In this document: positions 35,560 to 47,865 of the stretch, piece by piece | Numbering within the stretch: position 1 is the first letter of the stretch | How the letters are laid out: each line of letters opens with the position of its first letter | Source of the DNA: Agriotes lineatus | Lineage: Eukaryota; Arthropoda; Insecta; Coleoptera; Elateridae | Reading direction: 5' to 3' | NCBI GenBank assembly: GCA_940337035.1 | Contig: OW679202.1 | Location: 50,981,763 to 51,045,762, forward strand | DNA length: 64,000 bases | Translations under genes and position numbers: made by a program | Notes under the pieces: model-generated | The model's database searches: none | What the model was told of the DNA's origin: nothing | What the model saw: only the letters and a program-made list of their open reading frames with translations

Positions 35560-37235
35560 GGTCAAGCAAAGACAAATTCCAAATTAACTCTAACACTCTC
35601 TTCCATAGATGACCCACCCATCAGACATGAAATCTAAGGAATCATATAGTCAATTTCAAGGCAATCAATGAGAGGATGTGTACTCTGACAATTAGAGGAA
35701 GATAAGGAAGATCACATAAAGAAACAGCTTTATGATGGTCTAGAAAAGGCGTATCAAGATAAGCATCGCCTCAGGAGACTTGTAAAAGTATGCACCAAGG
35801 AAATTTAACGTCCTACCGTCCGCAAACATAGTTTACATATCAGTAATGACAAAGTACTTAGACTATTAGATTCTGCTCCTTCAAATCAACTAATTATAAG
35901 GCAAACATATTTCCCACATATATGCACTCACAAAGGGACCTGGACAGCTCCTGATGGCAAAACGCACAATCAAATAGATCACGCATTTACTGACTCTCGA
36001 CAAGCAACCAGGTTATTGGATGTATAGAGTATGAGAGGTACAACTGTTCAATAACCCAGTAATTAGTGCGATTGAAACTCCGCCAACGAATAGGACAAAG
36101 TTTTAATGACAAGGGGAAAAGAGACAATTTTAGTTAGCATTAGGAAAAACTAGATATGGAGAATAACAGAGAAGTTTATATTAACATTACCAACACCAAA
36201 TGTCAAGAAGCAGAAGCTATACCTGAAGACGATTCCGTCAAAGAACGATGGAACTGTATATAGACTGTTATAAAAGACGCGACGCGGAAAGTAATTAGCA
36301 AAAATATTCAAAATGTTTAGTTAAACGGAGAATATAGAAATGTAATCCAATAAAAAAAAGCTGCAAGTGATAAAATGCTACAGCTTAGAACACGAGCAAA
36401 TTTATCAAGACAGGAACAAGCACGAAAAGCGCCAATAAATGCTGCAGAATTCTAAAAAGACAGTGAACGACTACGAAAAAGAATCCACGATTCAACATAT
36501 GTGGAAACTAGGAAGGGGAACTAACATGTGACAAATACGAAATAATAAAAATATTGGCGCAATTCTTTAGTTCTGGCGCGATATACAACAGCAGCGCGGA
36601 ACTATTAGCATATGCAGATGATTTAGTTATATTAGGAGAAAAGAAAGAAGATATCACATAAATATCTGCATGCATAGATGAGGGGGACAATAACTGGTGC
36701 TGCAAGTAAACGAGCAGAAAATTAAATATATGAGGAATGAAACGCAAACCTATAAGAACAACCTCTCGCAGTACTTAATAAAGAATTTGAATAGAACAAT
36801 GACTTTGCATATCTTGGTACACACATCAAAAGCGCAAACGATAACAAAAAGAGAGGTAACGGAAGGTGTTCTTTATAGATCTACTGTTACGATTTAAGTT
36901 ACTATACTGTTCGAGTAAAATATAACAAACTATGTAAAACAGTAATTGAACCAGTAGTACGCTATGGATGTGAATCATGGACCTTAAACAAGAATAGTGA
37001 ACAACTGCTAAATTTGTACAAAAAATCCTGTGGAAAATAGATGGCCCAGTACATGACGAAGCCCAAGAAGGATGGAGATATGTAATGAATTTCGAGTTGA
37101 GACAGTTATATGAAAGCCAATATATAGTAGAACGGTTAAAAAGCAGCGTAGTAGCTGATTGGGACAGACCCGCCAAAAAATCGGCAATTTCAACACCAAA
37201 AGTACAAATACGAGTTTTAGCATTAACTATATCAT
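35560..37235 (+). pseudogene. decayed RTE-like LINE (endonuclease and RT)
   Basis: An endonuclease end is seen at 35905-35995 as TYFPHICTHKGTWTAPDGKT followed by NQIDHAF, the conserved C-terminal block of apurinic-type endonucleases in insect RTE-like LINEs often annotated as craniofacial development protein 2. RT motif C is at 36605-36630 (LLAYADDLVIL). The C-terminal part at 37030-37190 reads KILWKIDGPVHDEAQ and NFELRQLYE...ERLKSS. Most of the RT between 36000 and 36560 is missing or unrecognisable, and stops and frameshifts are frequent. Confidence 0.65.
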
Positions 37236-37474
37236 CACCATCATTTTATTTTTGTCCTGTAGGCCTTCAGAATTTGTATTCTCGGTGCTATTACATTTTA
37301 CTTTGTTGCAGTTGCTTCTTCCATAGTGATGATACATCACGACAAACATCATTGTCGCCATTGTCATCACAACCATTACATTCTTCATCAGAATCGTGAA
37401 TTGTTGTTATATTATTATTGTTAATGTAAGTTGACAGCGAACCAAATGATGTCAACAATAAAATTTTACAAGTA

Positions 37475-37927
37475 TACAGGGTGTTATGGAAGTCCACGTA
37501 GTACATTTAACCACACAGAGATCTCATGAAACTGAACAACCCCCAAAACTGAGTTAAAATTGAAAATAGTTTTACTCGAAAAATGTATACCCGCCTATAG
37601 AATAATATTTTAATTTAATGACACAAAACACAAAAACATTTCTTTGATATGAAAACCAACAAAAACTGCATAGGTACTGATACCACTTTTAGTCAACATC
37701 TGGTCACTAACATATTTTCTGTGCGATAAGAGCTCTGCAGTTTTAATGTAGTTATGTCATACACCTATAGTTTACATTTGTTTGCTCAACGACTCGTCAA
37801 ATGAAGGGGGTATAAATGACTGGAAAAATATGCTATTAAGAGAAAAACGATAAATAGAAAAGTTGTTCAGTTTGGTGAGCGCTATCGCTGGTTAAAATTA
37901 TTACGTGGACTTCCATAACACCCTGTA
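37475..37927 (+). mobile_element. same MITE as at 24492 and 26592, copy 3
   Basis: Ends TACAGGGTGTTATGGAAGTC and GACTTCCATAACACCCTGTA are perfect complements, extending through CACGTA. The body matches copy 2 in the same orientation (CCCGCCTATAGAATAATATT, TTTCTTTGATATG). Best-preserved ends of the three. Confidence 0.8.
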
Positions 37928-38439
37928 TATAGTACAATCGTTTTTACCTCATTATTATCCGATATTGTTACTGGAAGGTTACGATTAAATTGTAAAACGT
38001 TAGTTTCGTCAATTGAGATGCAATTCTAGAGTTTATCTATGATTCTTAAACGTCTTAGTACATGAACGTGGTTTCTCAGTACATCATTTGTTCATCATAT
38101 CGGGTATATGATGAATAGGATCTATATGAACTACTCAGTTTGTAAAATGACTTAGTTCTATGTTTACTTAAATTTAATCTTTTAGCTGTGCGATTGTGAG
38201 AATCCAAGGTCTCAATTGTTGAAGCTTTTTGCTCCATTGTCAGTCTGCTTGTCTCATGATGTCATGATGTCATGATGTGACCATTATTTACTTAAAACTG
38301 GAATATTGGAACACTGAAATCTATTTTATAATAAAACAGTGACGCAGAAACCATTTTTTATGGAACTATCTATATTAATTTGCTTCAAGGGATGGCTTGG
38401 TTGGCTTCGTTTCTTCATTATAACCTCCCTTACTGTGCA
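37928..38439. other. no gene; small ATGATGTC repeat
   Basis: Spacer with three 9-bp units of CATGATGT(CA) at about 38255-38280. Confidence 0.55.
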
Positions 38440-38712
38440 GAACGTTACCTTAGAATATTAAGTTCCCCAAAGAGAAAAAGAAAAAGAAGACGTGAATGAA
38501 ATGAACACGTAAACAGAATGGCAGATACCAGATTAGTCAAAATAGCACGAAATGGAAAACCACAGAGGAACAGACCACCAGGAAGGCCGATAAAGAGGTG
38601 GCGTGACAGCCTGCAATCAATATCACAAGAATCGCAATAATCAAGTAAGAATCCAGAGTGCAGCAATAAACAGGCGATTTGCCTTACTAAAGTAGAAGAA
38701 GAAGAAGAAGAT
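38440..38712 (+). pseudogene. LINE 3' end with (AAG)n tail
   Basis: Plus-strand translation contains NEHVNRMADTRLVKIARNGK, then GRPIKRWRDSLQ. This is the C-terminal basic/GRPxxRW block of RTE-like LINEs. It ends in a GAAGAAGAAGAAG tail at 38695-38711, the simple-sequence tail expected of such elements. 5' truncated. The minus-strand 104-codon frame is antisense. Confidence 0.65.
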
Positions 38713-39034
38713 AAAATTCGAACAAATTTTAATGCAGATAATTTATCGACTAGTGACATGCTTTAAAGTATTATTAATTTGAATACAAAGCCAAACCTCT
38801 TACGTGTAATTCCTTAAAAGGCGCAATGTGTTCCAACGGGCTGGCGAGATATTGGCCATTCGTCACGAGTGTAGTTGTAATATAATATGTTAATAAGTAA
38901 AGTAAATTTACAGGTATACATGAACTTTGCACCAATAGTTTTCTAGATACCTTTAATTGAAGAGGACGTCATTGCCCCTATAATACCAAGCTTAGACCGT
39001 TGCCTATTTACCAATTATATGTTCTGTGTTTTTT

Positions 39035-39262
39035 CCACGATTTTACTTTCCTCGTCTGAAAGACGAAGGAAGTATTGTAATCGCAAAAAAATCACCTTCC
39101 GAGATTTCTCCAGATCTTCACTTTCAGGGCCAATTCTCAATTCCGTCTGTCTGTCTGTCTGTTGGTGGTATAACTCAAAAAATATTTGTTGGAGGACGAT
39201 TATATTTTGCATACACATATATATCTACCTGGCATGAATCCGAGAAAACTTCAGACAAATAT
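39035..39262. repeat. fold-back repeat with (TCTG)n
   Basis: TTTCCTCGTCTGAAAGACGA and the following AGGAAG form a tight palindrome, followed by GTATTGTAATCGCAAAAAA and a TCTGTCTGTCTG stretch (39147-39163), then AACTCAAAAAATAT. The same order of parts recurs, diverged, at 51930-52110. Probably part of a non-autonomous DNA element. Confidence 0.45.
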
Positions 39263-39890
39263 ATACAGGGTGAGCACCTTAAAAAATAAAATTTTATTTA
39301 TTTTTTATTTAACTTAGCACTAGATAGAAGTAATAATTTGTACATATCGCAGGCCTTATTCTTGCCAAAAATGGGACCCAATAGATACAGAATAAATGCT
39401 GTACAATACAAACAGAAGCAACGAATTAATGCGGAACGTTAAATATAGCTGTAACTCAGAAATTCGAACGGTCGCGGTAGCTCCGGAACGAAAGCGTAAG
39501 CTACCGCCAAACAAAGAAATCGAATGGGCCGGCTTTATTTTTTTCTTCAAAACGAAGCGAGATAAAAAAAATTAGGAGCCAAAAAGGTTGGATTATTAAT
39601 TGCTTTATTAAAAAAATAAAAATTGCAAAAAAAATTGCTGAGCGTTATTTTTCTGTAAAAAACCTAATTGACATCCCCGCGGGCACGCCCCTGGAATTAT
39701 TGGATCAACTGTAAAAATTTCATTAAAATCTCCCGTAGCGTTTGTTAGATAACAATAAAAAACGGATTTTTTGTAAAACTTTAACACCCTGTATCTCGGA
39801 AACGAAGTGTTTCCGGGCCCATATTTCAGAACTTTTTTATTTGTTTTGATGAGATCTATAAGAGGATATGAACATATTTTTCACCCTGTA
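39263..39890. mobile_element. MITE-like element, 0.63 kb
   Basis: Bounded by TACAGGGTGAGCACC and its short imperfect complement TTTTTCACCCTGTA. Inside, the phrase AACACCCTGTATCTCGGAAA and the following CGAAG (39780-39805) matches CATCCTGTATCTTGAAAA and the following CGAAG in the MITE at 12321-13153, so the two may be related. No gene. Confidence 0.5.
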
Positions 39891-41858
39891 TGTTTGAATA
39901 TTAAATTCGTTTGTCAATTTACTTCGTATTTAGTTTATTTATGTGTGAGCGCAGCAAAGAGTTAAAGCCCCATACGCACATGACGCCAAAAAATCGTAGG
40001 GATGCAATGTATTTTATACGATTTATACAACTCCTTTCTTTAAACAAAGCACAGTTTTACTATTTTGAAAATCTTGCATACAAGATGCACTTTTGTTGGT
40101 AGTGTACTACTACAAGTAGCGGCACCTAATTCATTATTATAGCTACTATAAAGCCATAAAAGACGAGGCCACTTAAGGATAATTAGAAAGCACAACTGCA
40201 AGTACCTGTAATAAAACGCTTCAAATTTGCACAGTCTTCCTATGCAATTGCTCAAATGAACGTGCTTGTCTGCAAACTTAACTTGCACGGAAAATGAGAA
40301 CTAGGTCGTTAAAAACTAATGCGCTGAATCTACATCTCAAACCTTTGACAAGGAACAAAGATCTCTCATTGCTGCAGATGTAGATGCATCGTCGTTTGAC
40401 AAATTTTACGGTGAGTTTATTCCCATAAGTGATTCGGTTTAATTTTTGTTCATGAACGTTATAAACTCTCGTCTTTGAGACGAATGAATTAATTGCATCC
40501 TGAATGTGTTTGATAACCGCTGCTGCTTGATTGTGTACGAATTATAAACAGGATGTTTGAAAACGCATAGCAAAAATGTAGCACATAAATAAAGGGTGCT
40601 CCAAAATTCCATGCAAAGTTTTGGTAGTTCATTATAGAGTGTTGCAAAAATGACGGATTAACTCCAGCTTAGGTTATTAACGGGCACTTCTTGAGTAGAA
40701 CAAAATAATTTAACAATCTTTGCGTTATATGTTGCATGCTACCATAAATAATTTCTGATCACCATTACGCTACTGATGTTATACTCAACTAACGAAATGG
40801 AAGCCCGGTTTTAGGCTAACATAAATGAATATCGATCATAAAATTGATATTTTTGCACAAGTGAACTATTTAAATAAAATAAAGTTATTCGAAGTGAATT
40901 AGCAATAAGGTAAGTCAAATATCTAAACGAAACGCCATGAACTTAGTATTTTAATTCTCTATAAACCGTCAGTAAATCGCTAGTCACAATTTATTCGAAA
41001 ACTGCTACTGACAGAAGTCCTCAATTGTGAATACTTACAACTTAGCTAAGTACTCTGTCACACCAAATATCCAGGATTTTGTTGTCGGCAGCGTACAGCG
41101 TCTTATTGGTTGATTCTTGTGTGGCTGGATGTACTGACTTGCAGGAACGGTTTGGATGAAAGCGGGTTAAACCAACAATTCGTGTGGTGACACAAAAAGG
41201 CTAAATAGAAATCCACACGGTAAGAACTAAATCAATTAAAGTAAGACCGGCAAAATTGGGGCTGCCTTTCCAACGTTTATATGGTTGTGCAAAATTCCAC
41301 AAAATACTGTATATATTCGAAATATATTTAATTATAGGTGAATTCCAATGATTCGATTATTTTATTTCACCTATATTTTCCGGATGAATGCAGAACAACG
41401 TTTTGTTATAACGACAAAGGTAAGGCAGTATTAGTATCCACAAACCAAGAAGTTGTTTTTTTATAATTTTGAATATTTCCTAAACTTATCCACTAATTGC
41501 CTAGAACTCTTCTTTACCGGACCATTACGACAATGGAAATTAAACGTTGAAAGTTCAGTCTTAGAAGAGTTGTCTATCTATAATTTCAAAGTGTAAGGTG
41601 TTGCATATAAATCAGGGGCCAATATATTCATTTTCTACTTTAAATATACAGCATGTCCGAAGAATTACAAGATAATATAAAATAAAATAAGGTGCTTCAC
41701 AGCCTAGATGATATGTTATAATAAATTTTATTCTGTAACGACATTAGTGTTATATTTTCAGATACCTTTTACTTTATTTCAAGCTGGCTTACTGTGTCGA
41801 TATAATAAACTAGTTTTTAAAATAGTTTCCCGTTACAAATAGTTTACACGGCAATATA
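39891..41858. other. no gene recognised
   Basis: Intergenic, AT-rich. Short frames at 39911-40288 on both strands lack motifs. A degenerate AGGATGTTTGAAAA / AAGGGTGCTCC pair near 40550-40600 may be an eroded element end. Confidence 0.45.
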
Positions 41859-42107
41859 GTTCAATATAGGGATGGGCGCGTGACGTGAAAACAGTCGTGT
41901 CACGTCGTGTCACGGCGTGTCACGTCGTGAACGTGACTAATATTTGAAAATCGTGACGTGAACGTGAGTGAACGTGAGTGAAAATTTTCAAGGCGTGATT
42001 CACGTTTCACGTTAATTTCACGTTAAATATTTAGTAACGAATAAAAAACTGCAGCGTGCAGCAACTTTTAAATTCATTAAATCACAAATTGTGCCAACAA
42101 GTTATAT

Positions 42108-42560
42108 TATGTGGCTTTATTTTTGGACCCTAATTATAAATCCTTAAAGTTCATACCTTCACATAAAAGAGAAGATTATAATGCAAATAAAACTATAGAT
42201 GATAATAATAAAATACATAGCAAACGACTCAAAACTGGTACATCAGCATCAGATTCTTATCTTTCTACACTTAGAGATAGCTCTGACGATGACACAAGTA
42301 ATTAGGATGATGTCGAAACAGAACTAAATTAGTATGTTAAATTAAAATTCGGAAATGTAGATGACATTTTAGGATTTTGGAAAAACAGTGTAAATACGCC
42401 ACTGTTAAAAAAACTTGAGAAATTTTAAACATACCGGCAAGTTCCGCTACAAGCGAAAGAGTATTTTCTACAGCTGGGCGAATTTTAGAAGAGCGCAGAA
42501 TTCGACTTAACGCTGAAAATGTTGATTACATATTATTTTTAAATCAACATTTTAATGTGT
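42108..42560 (+). pseudogene. hAT transposase C-terminal remnant
   Basis: An open stretch at 42111-42305 (ALFLDPNYKSLKFIP...) is the region before the hAT dimerisation domain. After a frame break come DDILGFWKNSVNTPLL (42360-42412) and, at 42430-42560, NIPASSATSERVFSTAGRIL followed by EERRIRLNAENVDYILFLNQ. These are the classic hAT C-terminal dimerisation motifs. The N-terminal zinc finger and the catalytic DDE core are absent. The stop after HFNV is the natural end of the family. Confidence 0.85.
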
Positions 42561-42860
42561 AGATGTGTAGATGAACTTATTATTCTAATAAAAGAAATGG
42601 TTGTTTTTTATACTCGGCTAACGCTGAAAATGTTAATTACGGTTTATTATTAAACCAAAAATGTATTGTGTAGATAAACCAATTTTTAGAAAAGTACCTA
42701 ATGTTTTGTGTTGTATACTCGACTTAACACTGAAAATGTTATTTACGTTTTATTTTGAAACCAATTTATTGTGTACTTGTGTAGATGAACTTATTATTCT
42801 AATAAAAGTAATGCTTTTTTTGTATACTCGCCTTAACGCTGAAAATGTTGGTCCTTGTAC
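42504..42860 (+). repeat. tandem repeat of transposase 3' end, ~110 bp
   Basis: The last coding segment and its 3' UTR, starting (G)CTTAACGCTGAAAATGTT, recur at about 42504, 42617, 42721 and 42831 (spacing 113, 104, 110). Units share GTGTAGATGAACTTATTATT, CTAATAAAAG and TATACTCG. The fourth is partial. Confidence 0.8.
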
Positions 42861-43352
42861 GTAAAAGTACTTTCAAACCTACGAATTAAAAGTGTTGCCT
42901 AACAACATATACCTTCTGTACTCATACCAATAAGGGAAACGTCAATTCCAATGACAACTTTTGGTATTAAAAGTAATGTCTTTGAAGACAGCTGCAAGAA
43001 ATATATTTGCGAGAAATCAGTATTTATTCCTTGTCGAAGTTGTTGTAGTCAATTTTCATTTTTTTCTTTTTATGTCAACTATTCTGATTAAAACATATCA
43101 CGTAAATTATGTCAGGTGCAAAACATATTTTTAGTTCTCTTTAGGGTTTTTTCAATGGTTTTAAATTTGAACATTCTGTTCTATCTGAAAAATTTGAAAT
43201 AAAAGCTGCGTGTCACGTCGTGAGTGGCGTGTCACGCCGTGAACGTGAGTGAACGTGAGCGTGAACGTGCGTGAACGTGACTGTTTAAAGCAAGCGTGAA
43301 ACGTGCGTGACGTGAGCGAAAATTCACTCACGCGCCCATCTCTAGTTCAATA

Positions 43353-44667
43353 TACCAACGATATGAATAAAAATACCTACACGCGACTTGTCATGGGAAA
43401 CGTGCCGAAGTCGTTCAATTATTTAACATTCTAAGTTAATATAAAGCTGTCTACTTTAAAATATACTTTAAATGTATGTAGTAGGGCTTCGTTTTCGTTG
43501 CGTATAACACAACATATTTTGTTAATATTTATTTTTGAGCGATGTAGCAACTGGTTGCTCTAATTTAGCTAGTTCCGTGGTATAAAGCACAATCCATTTA
43601 TGTAGATACAAGACAATTTGATAAATTAAAGACAACGATTAAACCGATAAGGATGAAGGCCACAGTGCTCTGCAATAGTTACGTGAACCTTCCAAATGCA
43701 ACCTTTATTACGGGCATTGCAACTAAGTGAAAAGATGGCTGGCAGAGCCATCTTTATGTGCGTTGCTTTCGACTCCCACGCAAGTCAATTTTCGGTTATT
43801 GCGATATTTATGCGGCCGAAAACGAGAACGAAAAATGTAATATCCAGCTCTAATTCAAATTAACGCCGGAGATAGGAATTTCAAATTATATAAACTACGT
43901 GAAATTCCGAACAATGGCCAAGCCAATTCGACACAAGATAACACGCATACCGCTAGATGTAAATTGAATTTTCATGTATAAAATCGTTCGCGCTGGATCC
44001 TGTATTATCGAAGACAATTACACAATCCCTAAAAATAATCGCGAATTTACGGCAAAAGAGAAGCGCACAAAAGCGGACTTATTTAAAAATAATCAAAAAA
44101 TTACGCAGTTCTGAAGCGAAAACCATAAAATACTAGCAGTCGGCGGGTGCAAGTGACATTTCAATGACCCTTCATTTTAATTAAACTTTTCTAATGGTTT
44201 AACGCTGGAGGTTCAAGAGAAGACCTTTAAGTGAACGACGGCTGCTTGACAATTGAATAATTTTAAAGGCAAGCACGTGAGTAACGGTTTTTTAGTTTTT
44301 ATAACCTCGTCCCGGCCGGCATCACTCTAAGAGTCGATATTAGAATACTATTTAACCTTTCCTTTGAAAACCTGTTGACCCCTGTGGAACCGTCCCCAAG
44401 ATGCTGTTCTGAAGACTCACCTGCAATAAAAACACGTATTAGAATTGATAATCGTAAACCAACAGGGGATAGGGTACATTTAATTGTTATTTTAGCAATG
44501 AACCATTGAAGAACTATACATGCGAAAATTACGGATTAATAAACACTTAAATTGAAAATAACCTGAATTTATTCGTAGTAGTAAATCAAACTCTTCCTAA
44601 AAATGTAGTTAGAGCGTCTTTGTTGATTGAATTTATTATTCTTCTATAGCAGACAAACTCTTAACAA
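43353..44667. other. no gene recognised
   Basis: Intergenic. No ORF above 60 codons and no repeat recognised. Confidence 0.5.
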
Positions 44668-45742
44668 GGTTGGTAACGTTTTCAAAATATTACTGTGGCA
44701 GACCTGATACTTAAAACAACACGTTGGCGTGCGAAATATAAAAAAACGTCATTTTGACATTTATTTGTTTATACATTATATGAAATAAAAAGTGCCCGTT
44801 TCAAAATGGTTTTTCCTGTAGAACATAATACATTTATTGTAATGGCATATTTCCGAACTGGCGTAAGAAATGAAAACGGTAAATGGGGATATTCACGACA
44901 ATCGACATGCGATCAGTTTATCGAAATGTATTCAGAAGAAGAAGTGGATTATCGTGTTTTTCCACAACATTGTGAAAGAGTAGTTACACCAGATGTTGTG
45001 GAAAATGTAAACCAAATTATTACCCAAAATCCCCACCTTTCCATACGTCGTTTATCCCAACAACTAGGGTGGATTTGTGATTTGAATAAACCATGACTTT
45101 ACCTTTTTCCATCTCTTCCATTATTTATTATCCTGAAAAATTTACATCTCTACAAATATTCGATGGTCCAACAACTCCTAAGTTCTGACTTTTTTCAAAG
45201 AATCCAATTTTGTCATTGGTATAACAACAATTTCCGAAATAACAACATGGAAGATCTTGTTTTTTTTCTGATGAGGCTTGAAGTTGGTCAGAAAATAATC
45301 CCCAGAATGTTATTAACGTGCCCCTGCATTTAGTAAAAGTTGGTGTTTGGGTTGCAATGTCCCGAAGGCGAATTATTGGCCCAATTTTCTTTAATGAAAC
45401 AATTAATGCTGAAAGATACCAAAGACTGCTTCTTGAACCATTTATAAACTATTTGGATGATGTGGAACTAACAATGGTTATTTCCAACAGGACTCAGCCG
45501 CTGCCCACACGGCACGAGCAACAATTAATTATTTATAACAGTTTTTCCCAGAGCGATTGATTAGCGTAGGATTATGGCCAAGTCAATCACCAGATTTAAC
45601 CCCTCTTGATTTCCAATTTATTCAATAAATTCAAGATTCTTACTCTTGTCATTGCTAAGTGCGCACGCCTATGTAAATGTCAATTGTGACGTACGGAGAA
45701 AATTGACAGCAGGATAACCAACATTAACAGTGCCAACCTAAG
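44668..45742 (+). pseudogene. decayed mariner/Tc1-type transposase
   Basis: ATG at 44806 opens a 96-codon frame with an N-terminal DNA-binding region (AYFRTGVRNENGKWGYSRQS, then VVENVNQIITQNPHLSIRRLSQQLG), the helix-turn-helix type seen in insect DUF4817/Tc3-like transposases. A frameshift follows. At 45225-45270 IQFCHWYNNNFRNNN and the SDE motif region appear. At 45318-45500 VWVAMSRRRIIGPIFFNETI and ERYQRLLLEPF correspond to the core. At 45570-45615 LWPSQSPDLTPLDF is the end of the catalytic domain with its Asp kept. AGGTTGG near 44669 and CCAACCT near 45736 are candidate terminal repeats. Dead copy. Confidence 0.75.
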
Positions 45743-45914
45743 AAAAAAATCACAACTATATTTGAACACCCGATATTCCCATCTGGTACTGATATATACT
45801 CCTTTTAATATTTTGGAAGATAAGAAAAATACATGTAAACAATTAAACACAAAAAATATTGCATATTACCAGTACTAACATATGTTATTGAAACAAACGT
45901 CTTAACTGACAAAA

Positions 45915-47865
45915 TACTACGCAAGTTAAAAGTTACACAGAGAGCGATGGAACGGAAAATACTGGGTATTACAGTTAATGACAGAGTGATTAATATAAGA
46001 ATATAGAAGGGACATGAGTATCGGATGTGGCACAGAGGGCGACTATATTAGAATGGAGCTGTGTTAGGTGTGTTGTAAGAGCAGGAAGAGAAGGAGTTGA
46101 AGAGATAATAGCCAGAACATTTGGATAACTTACTGGGGTGTAGTATCAATGGATGGTATCCCACTCGAGCTATTTTACATTCATGATATTTGCTTCTTAC
46201 TCTGCAAAATTTAAGTAGATTCTAAATTTGCAATTGAAATTAAAAAACAGAAAGGATGAATGGTCCAGAAGAATACAAGACTAGAGACCCAGAACTGGAG
46301 GACGCAGTGTCGTTAGGCCAAAAACTAGATGATATAACAAGGACTTAACAGAATGTGGAGAAGAATGGCAAGGGATGCATGTACAGAAGTTGAAGACTAA
46401 AGATAAGGACTATATAAAACAACCGCCTCCATTGAAGAAATAGTACCCAAGTTAAAAGCAACACAGAGAGCGATGAAAAGGAGAATTCTGGGCTTTACAC
46501 TTAATGACAGAGTGATTAATATAAGAATAGAGAGTTAACATGAGTGCCAGATATGGCAGAAAGGGCAGCTAGGTTAAAATAGAACTATATTAGGTGTATT
46601 GTAAGAACAGAAAGGGATGGAGTTAAAAAGACAATAGTCGGAACATTTGGTTAAATTAACTCGGGTAATTTGCACTTGAAATTTAAAAAAAAGGAAAGGG
46701 TGAATGGTCCGGAAGAATACGCGACTAGAGACCCAGAACTCGAGGACTCAGTGTCGGTAGCCCAAAGACTAGATGATATATCAAGGACATCAAAACGTGG
46801 AGAAGAATGGCAAAAGATGCATGCAGAGAAGAAGAAAGCTAAAGGTAAGGACTATATAAAACAACCGCCTTCACTGAAAAATAGTACCCAAGTTAAAAGC
46901 AACACAAGGAGCAATGAAAAGGAGAATGCTGGGAATTGCACTTAATGACAGAGTGATTAATATAAGAATAGAGAGTTAACAGGAGTGTCAGATGTTGCAG
47001 AGATGGCCGCTAAGTTAAAATGGAGCTGTGCTAGGTACGTTGTAAAAGCAGGAAGGGATGGATTTTAAAAGACAATAGCCCGAACATTTGGTTAAATTAA
47101 CGCGGCTGTGCTATAAATGGATAACATCAAATTCAAGCTATTTTACAAACATTACACACATCTTTATTACTCTGCAAAATTCAAGTAGATTGTAAAAAAA
47201 AGAAAGGATGAATGGTCCGGAAGAATACGCTACTAGCGACCAAGAACTAGGTCAAAAACTAGATAATACGTACGTATAACAAAAACATCTAACAGAACGT
47301 CGAGAAGAAACGCAAGAGATGCATGCAGAGAAGTTGAAGGCTAAAGGTAAAGAATATATAAAACAATCGTCTTCACTTGGAAAATAGTGCCCCAATTAAA
47401 AGTAACACAGAGAGCGATGGAAAGGAAAATGCAGGGATTACACTTAATGACAGAGCGATTAATATAAGAATCCAGATGTGGTAGAGAGGTCGGCTAAGTT
47501 GAAATTGAGCTGTGTTAGGTACGTTGTAAGAGCAGGAAGGGACGGTTATGAAAAGACAATAGCGGGAACATTTAGTTAAATTCACTCGGCTGCGCTATCA
47601 ATGGCTGGGATCCCACTGAAGCTATTTTACATACATTTGCTTATTACTCTGCAAAACTTGAGTAGATTGTAAATTTCTAGTTGAAAAAAAATTAAAGTAT
47701 TAATGGTCCGGAAGAATACGCAACTAGAAACCCGGAACTGCTGATATAACAATGACAGCTAACAGAACGTGGAGAAGAATCGCACGGAATGCAGAGGAGT
47801 GGAAGGATAAAGGGGACTACTATGTGCGGGAATTGATTGAAGTCTGACAAAGAAGAAGATTTAGC
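45915..47865 (+). repeat. four tandem copies of a LINE 3' segment
   Basis: Units of about 440-530 bp begin with CAAGTTAAAAG near 45922, 46448, 46889 and (as CCAATTAAAAG) 47392. Each includes ACACAGAGAGCGATG, AATGACAGAGTGATTAATAT, GGTCCGGAAGAATACG and GACTATATAAAACAA. The translation of the first part, KVTQRAMERKILGI followed by NDRVINIRI, matches the C-terminal region (VTQRAMERxMLGISLRDRI...) of insect LINE polymerases. All copies are frame-broken. The 91-codon frame at 46670-46945 is accidental. Confidence 0.75.

Larger units (their letters stand above)
41867..43344 (+). mobile_element. internally deleted hAT transposon
   Basis: Ends TAGGGATGGGCGCGTGA and TCACGCGCCCATCTCTA are inverted repeats with one mismatch. 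The flanking 8-bp GTTCAATA (41859-41866 and 43345-43352) is a perfect target-site duplication, the length diagnostic for hAT elements. Sub-terminal regions at both ends are packed with GTCACGTCGTG and CGTGAACGTGAGTGAACGTG repeats. Only the 3' part of a transposase remains inside, so the copy is non-autonomous. Confidence 0.9.

Noticed and set aside
37085..37399. 104-codon plus-strand ORF
   Set aside because: Its first half is the C-terminal LINE reading (NFELRQLYESQ...) and the rest is random; not an independent gene.
46670..46945. 91-codon ORF in the tandem array
   Set aside because: An accidental frame in one decayed LINE repeat unit, closed in the other copies.
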